A stretch of 64,000 nucleotides of DNA from Marivita cryptomonadis (GTDB lineage Bacteria > Pseudomonadota > Alphaproteobacteria > Rhodobacterales > Rhodobacteraceae). The translations under genes and the position numbers were made by a program. Numbering within the stretch: the first letter of the stretch is position 1; every line of letters begins with the position of its first letter. The notes beneath the pieces were generated by a model that saw only the letters and a list, made by a program, of their open reading frames with translations, had not been told where the DNA came from and made no database searches. The DNA is taken from positions 124,001-188,000 of the forward strand of contig NZ_JFKD01000001.1 of assembly GCF_002115725.1 (NCBI RefSeq), read 5' to 3'. Below are positions 45,288-53,663 of the stretch, piece after piece.

Positions 45288-46028
45288 ATGCACATGGCTG
45301 ATCAACGCCCTCTTCTGCTTCTGACGCGCCCACAGGCGTCATCAGAGGCGTTTTGGGCCGCTCTTCCAGAGGAAACTCGGAATTCTGCAGATTTTTTAAT
45401 CAATCCTCTTTTGTCGATCCATGTATCGGGACCATTGCCCGATCTCTCTGGGGTCACCGGGTTGATCTTCACATCTGCAAACGCTCTTGATGCTTATGCG
45501 ACTTTGGGGGGGCCGGTGCTTGATATACCCGCGATTGCCGTTGGGCCTGCGACGGGTGCAGCGATACAGGCGTTTGGTTTTAGGGCGGATGTTGCAGGGG
45601 GGACGGCAGAGCAAGTGATCGAACACGTACTGAAACACGGCTACGCAGGCCCTTTGCTTCACTTGCGCGGTGACAACGCGATTGGAGACGTCGCGCATCG
45701 TCTGAACGCGGCGGGCGTGGAAACCCGGGAAGCTGTTCTATATACACAGAAGCTTGAACCCTTCTCTGCGGCGACTCGGGAGGCTTTGTCGCAAGACAGA
45801 CCGATCATAGCACCGGTATTCTCGCCGAGGACGGCAAGACAGCTTGGTCGCGAATCGATAGGCATTGACTGCATCCGATTTGCTGCGATCAGTCGTGCCG
45901 TTGCAGATGTGCTGCCCGAAGATGCGGCACAGAGAACGAGAATATCGCGGCGGCCGGATCGCGACGGGATGGTGGAGTTGGTGAAGGAAATGATCACGGA
46001 CACCGCGAGTCTTGAGCGTCGGCTGTGA
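45288..46028 (+). CDS. hemD: Uroporphyrinogen-III synthase
   Basis: This 246-residue protein has the HemD pattern LLLTRPQASSEAFWAAL, GLIFTSANALDAYA, IPAIAVGPATGAAIQAFGF, a linker LLHLRGDNAIG and the C-terminal FAAISRAVADVLPE. It closes hydroxymethylbilane to uroporphyrinogen III for heme, siroheme and cobalamin. hemC, often next to it, is not in this window. ATG 45288 or 45294 may be used. mic60 follows 61 bases later. Confidence 0.9.
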   Translation: MHMADQRPLLLLTRPQASSEAFWAALPEETRNSADFLINPLLSIHVSGPLPDLSGVTGLIFTSANALDAYATLGGPVLDIPAIAVGPATGAAIQAFGFRADVAGGTAEQVIEHVLKHGYAGPLLHLRGDNAIGDVAHRLNAAGVETREAVLYTQKLEPFSAATREALSQDRPIIAPVFSPRTARQLGRESIGIDCIRFAAISRAVADVLPEDAAQRTRISRRPDRDGMVELVKEMITDTASLERRL

Positions 46029-46089
46029 CGGTTGTAAGGTAAAGTTGACATAGCTGTCGCGCAAACTTGACAGATTGAAGGATTAACCG

Positions 46090-47565
46090 GTGGCGAAACG
46101 CAAGAGCACGGACAAAACCTCAAAAGACGAAACCGACCAAAAGGTCGAAACGGATCGCGCGCCAGATCAGTCAGACGCTTCGGAAAAAGAACCAACGGAT
46201 TTGGAGGTTGCCGCCGAAGCCGTTGAAGCAGTTGAGGTTTATGCTCCTACCGACGACACGACCAAGACTGAAGCGGCACAGGAAGACGCCCTTGCCGACG
46301 TAGCGCCGACAGTCACGGACGACGTAATAGAGCAGGCTGAGCCCAAGGATGACGCGCCAGAAGAAACGCCTGCGCAAACCGAGGTCGATGCCGAATCTGC
46401 AGAAGCTGACCCGGACAACAAACCCGTCGATGGGGCTGCCGCTGACAATCATCTGACCGAAGAAGAAGCGGAAAAACTGATCGAAGAAGCCGAGTCCGTT
46501 GAAGGTCATCCGGATGAGCCCAAGACAGAGGCCGAACCAGAAACACCGCCTGTTGCGCCACAGGTGATCAAGGAAACAACCGTTGAACGCAAAGGTGGCT
46601 TGGTTCCGATGTTGGTTGGTGGCGCAGCGGCTGCCGTGTTGGGATATGGTGTTGCGGCTTATTCATCTCAGGCTGTCTGGCCATTCGATGCGGCGACAGA
46701 CACGTCTTTCGAAGACGAGGTTCGCGGTGCGCTGACCACACAAGACGGTGCGCTATCCGATCTTGGTGCGCGGCTGTCGTCACTGGAAGGGATGGAACCG
46801 CCAAGCGTTGATTTGACCCCTGTCCAGGATCAGATCGCTGCGGTTCAGGCTACGGCTGCAGACTTGACAGCGCGGCTTGATGAAATCGTATCTCGGATTG
46901 ACACACTCGAACGCCAACCGCTTGAAAGCTCGGTTTCGGAAGAGGCCATTGCCGCCTATGAGCGTGCATTGGCAGACCTGCAGGCCGAAATCGAAACGCA
47001 ACGTGTCGAAGTGGCGCAAATGGCGCAGGACGCTGTTGCGGCTGAAGAAAACGCTGAGGAAAAAGCGCTATTGGCAGCCTCTCGTGCGGCCTTGGCCGAG
47101 CTTACAACCGCGCTGAATAACGGAGCATCATACTCAGGCGCCGTGGCAGTTCTTGAAACGAACGGGGTGGTGGTGCCAGAGGCCATCGCATCACTGGCAG
47201 ATCAAGGTGTGCCGACCCAAACCAGCCTGAACGAGACGTTCCCAGAAGCCGCCCGAGCCGCACTAGGTGCTGCGCGGAGTATAGATACCGAAGGCGCCGA
47301 AGGCATTGGTCGGGTCACGACGTTCTTTGCCAACCAGCTTGGAGCGCGATCTGTCGCGCCAAAAGAGGGTGATGATCCCGACGCCGTGCTTTCCCGCGCT
47401 GAAGCTGCTGTGAGATCCGGCGATTTGAGCACTGCTTTGTCGGAATTGTCTGGATTGCCTGACGTCGCACAAGAAGCCCTCGCCGACTGGCAGGCCCGCG
47501 CAGAAACCCGCCTCGCGGCGACATCCGCTGCGGACGAACTCGTCCAGCAACTGCTTCAGGAATAA
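46090..47565 (+). CDS. Mic60/mitofilin-like inner membrane protein (COG4223)
   Basis: This 491-residue protein starts at GTG 46090. Residues 1-165 are very acidic and Ala/Glu/Asp/Pro-rich, likely disordered. One membrane helix follows (LVPMLVGGAAAAVLGYGVAAYSSQ), then a periplasmic coiled coil (residues about 225-340, with DLTARLDEIVSRIDTLE). The C-terminal domain resembles mitofilin. Alphaproteobacterial Mic60 shapes inner-membrane folds. Its place between hemD and hemY is the conserved alphaproteobacterial order. Confidence 0.88.
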   Translation: MAKRKSTDKTSKDETDQKVETDRAPDQSDASEKEPTDLEVAAEAVEAVEVYAPTDDTTKTEAAQEDALADVAPTVTDDVIEQAEPKDDAPEETPAQTEVDAESAEADPDNKPVDGAAADNHLTEEEAEKLIEEAESVEGHPDEPKTEAEPETPPVAPQVIKETTVERKGGLVPMLVGGAAAAVLGYGVAAYSSQAVWPFDAATDTSFEDEVRGALTTQDGALSDLGARLSSLEGMEPPSVDLTPVQDQIAAVQATAADLTARLDEIVSRIDTLERQPLESSVSEEAIAAYERALADLQAEIETQRVEVAQMAQDAVAAEENAEEKALLAASRAALAELTTALNNGASYSGAVAVLETNGVVVPEAIASLADQGVPTQTSLNETFPEAARAALGAARSIDTEGAEGIGRVTTFFANQLGARSVAPKEGDDPDAVLSRAEAAVRSGDLSTALSELSGLPDVAQEALADWQARAETRLAATSAADELVQQLLQE

Positions 47566-47577
47566 GGGAGGCGTCCG

Positions 47578-49080
47578 ATGCTTTGGTCTCTTTTCAAGAT
47601 CGTACTTTTTGTCGTCATCGTCGCTGCTTTGACACTGGGCGCCGGCTTTCTCATGGAAAGCAACGGTGGAATCCAGATCACCGCCGGGGGCACTGAATTC
47701 ACCTTGGGGCCGCTTCAATCCGTGATTGCGGCCCTTGTCGCGATCCTGGTTGTATGGCTGTTCCTTAAGCTTTTTGCGCTGTTGATTGCCACGCTGAAGT
47801 TCATCAACGGCGACGAAACCGCGATTTCGCGGTACTTCGACCGCAACCGGGAGCGCAAAGGCTTTCAAGCCCTGAGTGAAGGCCTGATGGCACTTGCTTC
47901 AGGGGAAGGGCGTCTTGCGATGGCTAAGGCGTCGAAGGCCGAGAAATACCTTCACAAGCCTGAATTGACCGATCTGATCACAGCGCAGGCTGCTGAAATG
48001 ACGGGCGACCGGAAGAAAGCCGAAGAGGTGTACAAGCGGCTGGTTCAAAACGAAGCCACCCGCTTTGTTGGTGTGCGCGGACTGATGAAGCAAAAGCTCG
48101 ACGCCGGGGATACCGACACCGCGCTGAAGTTGGCCGAACGTGCATTTGCCATCAAGCCGAAACATGAAGAAGTGCAGGACACGCTGCTGCGCCTTCAGGC
48201 AAAAAATGCCGACTGGTCAGGAGCCCGAAAGACCTTGAACGCAAAGCTGAAGCACGGCGCCTTGCCGCGTGATGTGCACAAGCGACGCGATGCCGTGTTG
48301 GCCTTGTCCGAGGCAAAGGGCATTCTTGACGAGGGCAAGACCATTGAGGCGCAGGAGGCTGCGATTGCCGCCAACAAATCCTCGCCTGACCTTATCCCAG
48401 CCGCTGCCATGGCAGCGCGTAGCCATATTGCGCAGGGTCGTTCCAAATACGCGGTTCGTATCCTCAAGAAAGCGTGGCAGGTACAGCCACATCCCGATCT
48501 TGCAGCCGCCTTTGCCGAGATCGAACCGAATGAAGCACCTCAGGCGCGGTTGCAGCGTTTCAAGCAAATGACCGCTATGCGGCCCGAACACCGCGAAACA
48601 AAGTTGCTTTTGGCAGAACTGAACCTTGCCGCCGAGGACTTTCCCGAAGCGCGACGTTCTATGGGCGACCTTGCTGAAACCCAGCCGGACACGCGGGTTC
48701 TAGCTATCGCAGCTGCGATTGAGCGCGGCGAGGGTGCATCGGATGCAGTTGTTCGTGGCTGGCTGGCGCGCGCGTTGACGGCACCCAGAGGGCCACAATG
48801 GGTGTGCGACAATTGTAAGACCATCCACGGCGAATGGACCCCGGTCTGTAACACCTGTGAGAGCTTTGACACGCTAAGTTGGACCACCCCACCGCAGAGC
48901 GAAACGGTGCTTCCCGCCGGTGCCGAAATGCTCCCGCTTATCGTAGGGTCGATCGAAGACAAATCCGAGCCGATTGAACAAGCCAAGGTCATTGATCCTG
49001 AGCCGTCGCAGAGCACGGATGCGGCGTCTTCCGAAGTCGACGCCGATGAAGCAACAGCGACTAGCGCGCCGGAACCTTAA
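47578..49080 (+). CDS. HemY-like membrane TPR protein with C-terminal zinc ribbon
   Basis: This 500-residue protein has two N-terminal membrane helices (residues about 3-25 and 42-70), then the HemY_N pattern DETAISRYFDRNRERKGFQALSEGLMALASGEG. Alpha-helical TPR-like repeats follow to about residue 400. The end carries a four-cysteine ribbon (WVCDNCKTIHGEWTPVCNTCESFDTLSW spread over residues 405-432) and an acidic tail. HemY proteins are tied to heme synthesis by context but lack enzymatic motifs. It starts 12 bases after mic60. Confidence 0.9.
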   Translation: MLWSLFKIVLFVVIVAALTLGAGFLMESNGGIQITAGGTEFTLGPLQSVIAALVAILVVWLFLKLFALLIATLKFINGDETAISRYFDRNRERKGFQALSEGLMALASGEGRLAMAKASKAEKYLHKPELTDLITAQAAEMTGDRKKAEEVYKRLVQNEATRFVGVRGLMKQKLDAGDTDTALKLAERAFAIKPKHEEVQDTLLRLQAKNADWSGARKTLNAKLKHGALPRDVHKRRDAVLALSEAKGILDEGKTIEAQEAAIAANKSSPDLIPAAAMAARSHIAQGRSKYAVRILKKAWQVQPHPDLAAAFAEIEPNEAPQARLQRFKQMTAMRPEHRETKLLLAELNLAAEDFPEARRSMGDLAETQPDTRVLAIAAAIERGEGASDAVVRGWLARALTAPRGPQWVCDNCKTIHGEWTPVCNTCESFDTLSWTTPPQSETVLPAGAEMLPLIVGSIEDKSEPIEQAKVIDPEPSQSTDAASSEVDADEATATSAPEP

Positions 49081-49167
49081 AAGGTCAAATAACACTTTTC
49101 CTGCGCAGCGGGCGGTGCTAACAGCCCGGCCAATCCGCTTCTGATACGCGTTTGTATCATCGGATTG

Positions 49168-49243
49168 GCCGCTGTAGCTCAGCTGGTAGAGCACGTCATT
49201 CGTAATGATGGGGTCGGGGGTTCGAGTCCCTTCAGCGGCACCA
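49168..49243 (+). tRNA. tRNA-Thr (anticodon CGT)
   Basis: The 76 bases fold as a complete cloverleaf. The acceptor arms are GCCGCTG and CAGCGGC, the D-arm contains AGCTCAGCTGGTAGAGC, and the anticodon stem is CGTCA/TGATG with loop TTCGTAA. The T-arm carries GGTTCGAGTCC and a CCA end is encoded. The anticodon at 49201-49203 is CGT, which reads ACG threonine codons. Confidence 0.97.
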
Positions 49244-49501
49244 GTGTTATTCAATGGGTGGCGGAAGGCGCTGGCGACTGGGCTGGCCGATGACCGATCC
49301 ACGTCTGTTGATTGAATTGTGTTTTGATCGAAAAGACCGCTGCGACGACTATCGAGCGTAGCACAGTTGTCCCTAGTTTGGCGGCTGGCTGTGACTTTAG
49401 ACCTTTCAGCTATGACGTAAGCTATGCTGCAACATGTGCATAAACGTGACGACAGGGTTGCACGTCCAGACGCCAAGCACGGGTCACAAACGGAACGGCA
49501 G

Positions 49502-50527
49502 ATGGAACACAGGACACATCAAAAGGGTGTACCCAAAGCGCTTGTTCCTGATGGGGCATTTAGTTATCCGATTGCGCATTGCAAAGCGACACGCTGGTTT
49601 GGGTTCCTTCTTTTGCCCGAATTTACATTGCTTGCCTTCAGTTCTGCCCTTGATCCGTTGCGGATCGCCAATCAACTTGCGCAAAAACCGCTTTATGGGT
49701 GGTGGGTCCTTTCTGAGACCGGCGCGCCGGTGGCCTCCTCTTCCGGCCTCGACGTCAGTGTTCATGACAGCTTGGAGCAGTTGGACAAGAGCCTTACCTT
49801 GTTTGTCTGCTCGGGAAACAACGGTGTGCGGGCGGCTACGGATAACGTGGTTTCCGCAATAAGGCGCCACGCGAGGTTCGGTGGACAAGTCGGTGGCATT
49901 TGCACTGGGGCCAGCACATTGGCGCGTGCGGGTTTGTTGAAGAACAAGAGGTTTACGTTGCACTGGGAAAACCAGCCTGGCTTCGTAGAAACCTTTCCCG
50001 ACCTCATCCCAAGACGTTCGCTTGTAGAGGAGGATGGGGGTCTTCTGACATGCAGTGGGGGGTCTGCTGCGACCGAAATGATGTTGAGAATTATCAAGGA
50101 TGATTATGGTGAGGACTTCGCAATTGCGGTCGCGGATATGTGCTTGAACGCCCTATCCGGTGACCCGAAGCGTGATCAAAGGTCATCGATCGCCAAAGCG
50201 ATAGATTCTCGCAATCCCAAGCTCCTGCACATTTTGCGCGAGATGTATGCGAATATCGAAGAGCCATTGCTACTGGAGGAATTGGCCGAAAGCGCAGGTG
50301 TGTCGCGCCGCCATATGGAAAGAATGTTTACCAAGGCGCTGGGCGAAGCACCGGCGTCCACCTATCGGAAGATCAAGCTGGATAAGGCGCGAGCCCTATT
50401 GGCTGAAACCGATCTGTCGGTGATCGCCGTTGCGGCTGCGACGGGGTTCAGTTCTGCCAGCATTCTGACACGCCATTACAAGGCACGCTATGGTGAAACC
50501 CCATACGGAAAGTCCCGGAAAATTTGA
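49502..50527 (+). CDS. GlxA/AraC-type transcriptional regulator
   Basis: From ATG 49502 the product is 341 residues; an upstream ATG at 49424 would add 26 residues. The N-terminal DJ-1/PfpI-like domain (FGFLLLPEFTLLAFSSALDPLRIAN, with GGICTGASTLARAGLL) is followed by an AraC HTH pair (EPLLLEELAESAGVSRRHMERMF and VIAVAAATGFSSASILTRHY). This family controls catabolism of amino-acid or amine-like compounds such as carnitine, choline or arginine. It faces the minus-strand molybdenum hydroxylase operon and is separated from tRNA-Thr by about 260 bases of non-coding sequence. Confidence 0.92.
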   Translation: MEHRTHQKGVPKALVPDGAFSYPIAHCKATRWFGFLLLPEFTLLAFSSALDPLRIANQLAQKPLYGWWVLSETGAPVASSSGLDVSVHDSLEQLDKSLTLFVCSGNNGVRAATDNVVSAIRRHARFGGQVGGICTGASTLARAGLLKNKRFTLHWENQPGFVETFPDLIPRRSLVEEDGGLLTCSGGSAATEMMLRIIKDDYGEDFAIAVADMCLNALSGDPKRDQRSSIAKAIDSRNPKLLHILREMYANIEEPLLLEELAESAGVSRRHMERMFTKALGEAPASTYRKIKLDKARALLAETDLSVIAVAAATGFSSASILTRHYKARYGETPYGKSRKI

Positions 50528-50599
50528 CGGCGGGTACGAAGGTGATTTCCTTGACCAACATGACAGCCCGAAGCAGTGTCTGAAAAATTCATGAACTGA

Positions 50600-50618
50600 A
50601 GGGGCTGTGCTCGCCCCT
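50600..50618. terminator. Short hairpin between the regulator and the molybdenum hydroxylase operon
   Basis: AGGGGC at 50600-50605 pairs with GCCCCT at 50613-50618 around a seven-base loop, between convergent stops. The flanking T run is poor, so it is a weak candidate. Confidence 0.45.
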
Positions 50619-50626
50619 CTGCCTTC

Positions 50627-52735
50627 TCATCCTTCAAGGGCGGCTCTTCGTAAAGCATCTGCTGTGAACGGCATGCGCTGCATCCGAAGGCCTGTGCAAT
50701 TTCGAATAGCATTGGCGATCGCTGCTACAGTGGGACCTGGCGACGCCTCTCCAGCACCGACGGACGGATCCGAAGTGTTGCCGAGCAGGTGAGTGTCGAT
50801 GATCGGTACATTGTCAAAGCGGATCACCGGGTAGCTGTCCCAATCGCGTGAGGTGATGCCGTCACGGTCCCATGTGACCTCTTCGCAGAGTGCCCAGCTT
50901 GCCGCTTGCATGACACCACCTTCAAGCTGCGCCGTCAGTCCGTCCGGGTCGATCACGCGGCCTGCATCGGCAACAAGTGTGACGCGATGAAGCTTCACTT
51001 CGGCGGTGTCGGTCACGGTCAAGTCAACGGCCAGGCCAACTCGGGTCATGACATTCTTGTACTGGGCATAGGCGATGCCGCGTCCCATCTCTTCGGCCAG
51101 CGGCGGCAGGGCTGATAGGCGGCGCTCCAATGCGTCCAGCAGGGCTATGGTGCGGGTGTCGTTGAGATGGGCGCGGCGGAAAGAGATCGGGTCGATACCG
51201 GCAGAATGCGCGGCCTCGTCCATCGTGCTTTCCAGTGCAAAGATATTGGTGACAGCGCCAAGGCAACGCATCGCGGAGGTGCGGTGAGGCAGACCTTGGA
51301 CAAGGTTCTTGACCAGACGAGTTTCCGCAATGTCGTAGATCGGATCAAGGTTCCGATGCATCCCGGCATGGTTGCCCATATTCGGTGGCGATACGTAAGG
51401 CGCGAGCGCATCGGCACGGAACCGGTTTGCCAGAAGTTTCGCGGGACCGGCGCGGTTGGGGCCGGGGCGCGGGCGGCCTCGATGCGTGTCGCTGAAGGCT
51501 TCGGCTGACAGCGCAGTGATATGGCCGTTGTTCAAGGTCGCATCGACCTGAACAGCCATCGCCGGGGCATAAGGTTCCCATGCGTGTTCATCCTCGCGCG
51601 ACCATTTGAACAAGATCGGCGTGTGAGGATGCGCCATCGCGATCAGTGCGGCCTCAAATGCCGCGTCGTCGGCACCGTTGTGGCCGTAACAGCCAGAGCC
51701 GGGAACATAAGTGATCTCAACCTGTTCCAGTAACAGGCCAAGACTGTCGGCAATCGCCTCGCGTAGTGGATAGATGCCTTGGCTGTGACTTTTCAGGAAA
51801 AGGCGATTGTCCGTCCATTCCGCCAAAGCGGCCGAAGGCGCTAATGCGCCATGCATTTGGTAAGGGCGTTCGAACCGGGCGCTGAGGTCGGGTGTGGGCA
51901 GCCGGTCGGGCACGGGGGCTTTTTGCGGTGTGCCGCTGATCACCGGGAAGCGTTGAGCGTTGTCAGGGGTGAATTGCGCGAAAACGTCGGTTTCAGGCAA
52001 GCCACCGCCCATATCCCAAGAGCAGGCAAAGCCAAGGCTGGTGGATGCCTTGACCACATCCCACTCGCGTGGGCCAGCTACGGCAAGGAAGCTGCCATCA
52101 CGGATGATGTGCAGCCCTTTGGCTTTCATCCGGTCGAATGAAGTCTGATCGATATCGCGCAGCGTCGCTTTGGCGTGCGGTGGGCTGACGCGGCGGGCGT
52201 GCCACATTCCAGGTAGGTCAAGGTCATGTATATAGGTGAACCGACCTGCGACCATCTCGGTGATGCCGCGCATCGTGGGGGCTGGAGCGCTTTCAGGAAC
52301 ATGTCGGGGCAGGGTGGGATCAACGGGCAAGTTCGAGGGTAGGTCGCGGGCAAGATCAGTCAGAGCAAGGCGTAGATTGGTGCCCGCTCGCTCCACATAG
52401 CCATCTACAAGCAACCATTCAGAAAGATCACCGCCATGTTGGGCCATAGCCGCATCAAGTAGATACTTGCGAAGGGTCGCAGAGGCAGAAGCTACAGCTC
52501 GGCCAGATTGTTCGATGGAATTGCTGCCCGAGGTGATACCTTCGTCCGGTGCAGTTCCGGTGCGGACTGTCGCGATCTCCACAAGCGACAGAGGCACCGC
52601 CAGTTCCTCTTGCACAATCCGCAATAGCGCGTTCGAAATACGCTGCCCAATATCGACCTTGCCGGTGTGGACCAGCAGGCGGTCGCCGTCCATGGTGATC
52701 CAATCCGAGACAAGTGGATACGCACCAAGACTCAT
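50627..52735 (-). CDS. Molybdopterin-binding subunit of a molybdenum hydroxylase (IorB/NicB-like)
   Basis: This 702-residue protein is the large subunit of a xanthine-dehydrogenase-family enzyme. Visible are HTGKVDIGQRISNALLRIVQEEL near the start, the ITSGSNSIEQSG cofactor loop, VPGSGCYGHNGADDAAFEAALIA, RAHLNDTR and, near residue 664, SVGAGEASPGP, whose glutamate is the expected catalytic base. There is no Tat signal or cytochrome domain, unlike several IorB proteins, so it probably works in the cytoplasm. It hydroxylates an N-heterocycle or aldehyde with the [2Fe-2S] subunit upstream, whose stop overlaps its ATG (ATGA). Confidence 0.85.
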   Translation of the reverse strand: MSLGAYPLVSDWITMDGDRLLVHTGKVDIGQRISNALLRIVQEELAVPLSLVEIATVRTGTAPDEGITSGSNSIEQSGRAVASASATLRKYLLDAAMAQHGGDLSEWLLVDGYVERAGTNLRLALTDLARDLPSNLPVDPTLPRHVPESAPAPTMRGITEMVAGRFTYIHDLDLPGMWHARRVSPPHAKATLRDIDQTSFDRMKAKGLHIIRDGSFLAVAGPREWDVVKASTSLGFACSWDMGGGLPETDVFAQFTPDNAQRFPVISGTPQKAPVPDRLPTPDLSARFERPYQMHGALAPSAALAEWTDNRLFLKSHSQGIYPLREAIADSLGLLLEQVEITYVPGSGCYGHNGADDAAFEAALIAMAHPHTPILFKWSREDEHAWEPYAPAMAVQVDATLNNGHITALSAEAFSDTHRGRPRPGPNRAGPAKLLANRFRADALAPYVSPPNMGNHAGMHRNLDPIYDIAETRLVKNLVQGLPHRTSAMRCLGAVTNIFALESTMDEAAHSAGIDPISFRRAHLNDTRTIALLDALERRLSALPPLAEEMGRGIAYAQYKNVMTRVGLAVDLTVTDTAEVKLHRVTLVADAGRVIDPDGLTAQLEGGVMQAASWALCEEVTWDRDGITSRDWDSYPVIRFDNVPIIDTHLLGNTSDPSVGAGEASPGPTVAAIANAIRNCTGLRMQRMPFTADALRRAALEG

Positions 52736-53187
52736 TCTGCGATGGCCTCTTTGATAGCCCTAAGCACGCGCGGGTGGGATCCGCAGCGACAAAGATGCGG
52801 GGTCAGTGCGGCCTTGGTCGTCGCTTCGTCTGGCTTAGGGCTCTTGGACAATAGTGCGGTTGCGGCAACCACAAGACCAGAGGTGCAGTAGCCGCATTGC
52901 GCGGCGGTTTGTGCAATGAACGCCTGTTGTACCCGCTTGCCGACTTCCGTTTCGGAAATGCCTTCGATCGTGGTGATCTCTTGACCGTCGAACACCTCAA
53001 CCGGCGTCACGCAGGACAGCACGGCCTTCCCATCGACCAACACTGCACAGGCCCCGCATTGTTCGAGGCCGCAGCCCAGTTTCGTGCCTTTCAGTTTCAA
53101 CTCGTCCCGCAGGACATAGATCAGCGGGGTGTCTGGGTCCGACCTGATGTCATGCTGTATTCCGTTGATCTTCAGCCTCAGGTTCAC
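52732..53187 (-). CDS. [2Fe-2S] subunit of a molybdenum hydroxylase (IorA-like)
   Basis: From GTG 53187, which overlaps the OsmC-like gene stop (GTGA), the product is 151 residues. Eight cysteines bind two [2Fe-2S] clusters: C39, C44, C47 and C59 in the plant-type site, then C97, C100, C132 and C134 in QCGYC and HLCRCG. It carries electrons from the molybdenum subunit. The size and motif order match IorA of isoquinoline oxidoreductase and the small subunit of nicotinate dehydrogenase. A FAD subunit, typical of other hydroxylases, is absent nearby. Confidence 0.95.
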   Translation of the reverse strand: MNLRLKINGIQHDIRSDPDTPLIYVLRDELKLKGTKLGCGLEQCGACAVLVDGKAVLSCVTPVEVFDGQEITTIEGISETEVGKRVQQAFIAQTAAQCGYCTSGLVVAATALLSKSPKPDEATTKAALTPHLCRCGSHPRVLRAIKEAIAE

Positions 53188-53663
53188 GGCGTGACACGCT
53201 CCCATGTGATTTGAACGTCCACATCCGCTGATTTGAACAGGTTCATCACCGGGCAGCGGTATTCGACGTTGCGGGTGAGGCGGTCGAACCGATCCTGCGT
53301 TTCCTCGGTATGGACCCGGATGCGCAGTTTGACCCAGTTGAAATAGGGCCGCACGCCCTGCACGCCGCGGCTGCCGCGCTGGTCGACCTCGCCATCTGCC
53401 TCCATGTCGACGGCGGTGTAGGCGAATTGCATCGCTTCGGCGCAGCGGTTGATGATGACGCCTTCGCAACCCAACAGCGACGACAGCGTCATTTCCAGCG
53501 GCGTCGGTCCGGTGTTGCTTTCTTTTTCGTCGGTGATGACGATGTGATCGCGCACCATCATGACCGACCGGGTCGATGCCTCGTTTCGGGCGCTGACGCG
53601 GCGGATGCCCAGCGCCTTGGTGTTGGGATCGACGCTGGGGGGCAGCAGGTCATGATCGCTCAT
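53184..53663 (-). CDS. OsmC/Ohr-family protein
   Basis: This 159-residue protein has the OsmC fold with IRRVSARNEASTRSVMMVRDHIVITDEKE, the GPTPLEMTLSSLLGCEGVIINRCAEAMQ helix and C-terminal RHVEYRCPVMNLFKSADVDV-type region. OsmC/Ohr proteins use one or two cysteines to reduce organic peroxides; here one cysteine is in LLGCEGV and another in YRCPVMNL. It may protect against peroxides made by the neighbouring oxidase. It overlaps both neighbours by four bases. Confidence 0.85.
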   Translation of the reverse strand: MSDHDLLPPSVDPNTKALGIRRVSARNEASTRSVMMVRDHIVITDEKESNTGPTPLEMTLSSLLGCEGVIINRCAEAMQFAYTAVDMEADGEVDQRGSRGVQGVRPYFNWVKLRIRVHTEETQDRFDRLTRNVEYRCPVMNLFKSADVDVQITWERVTP

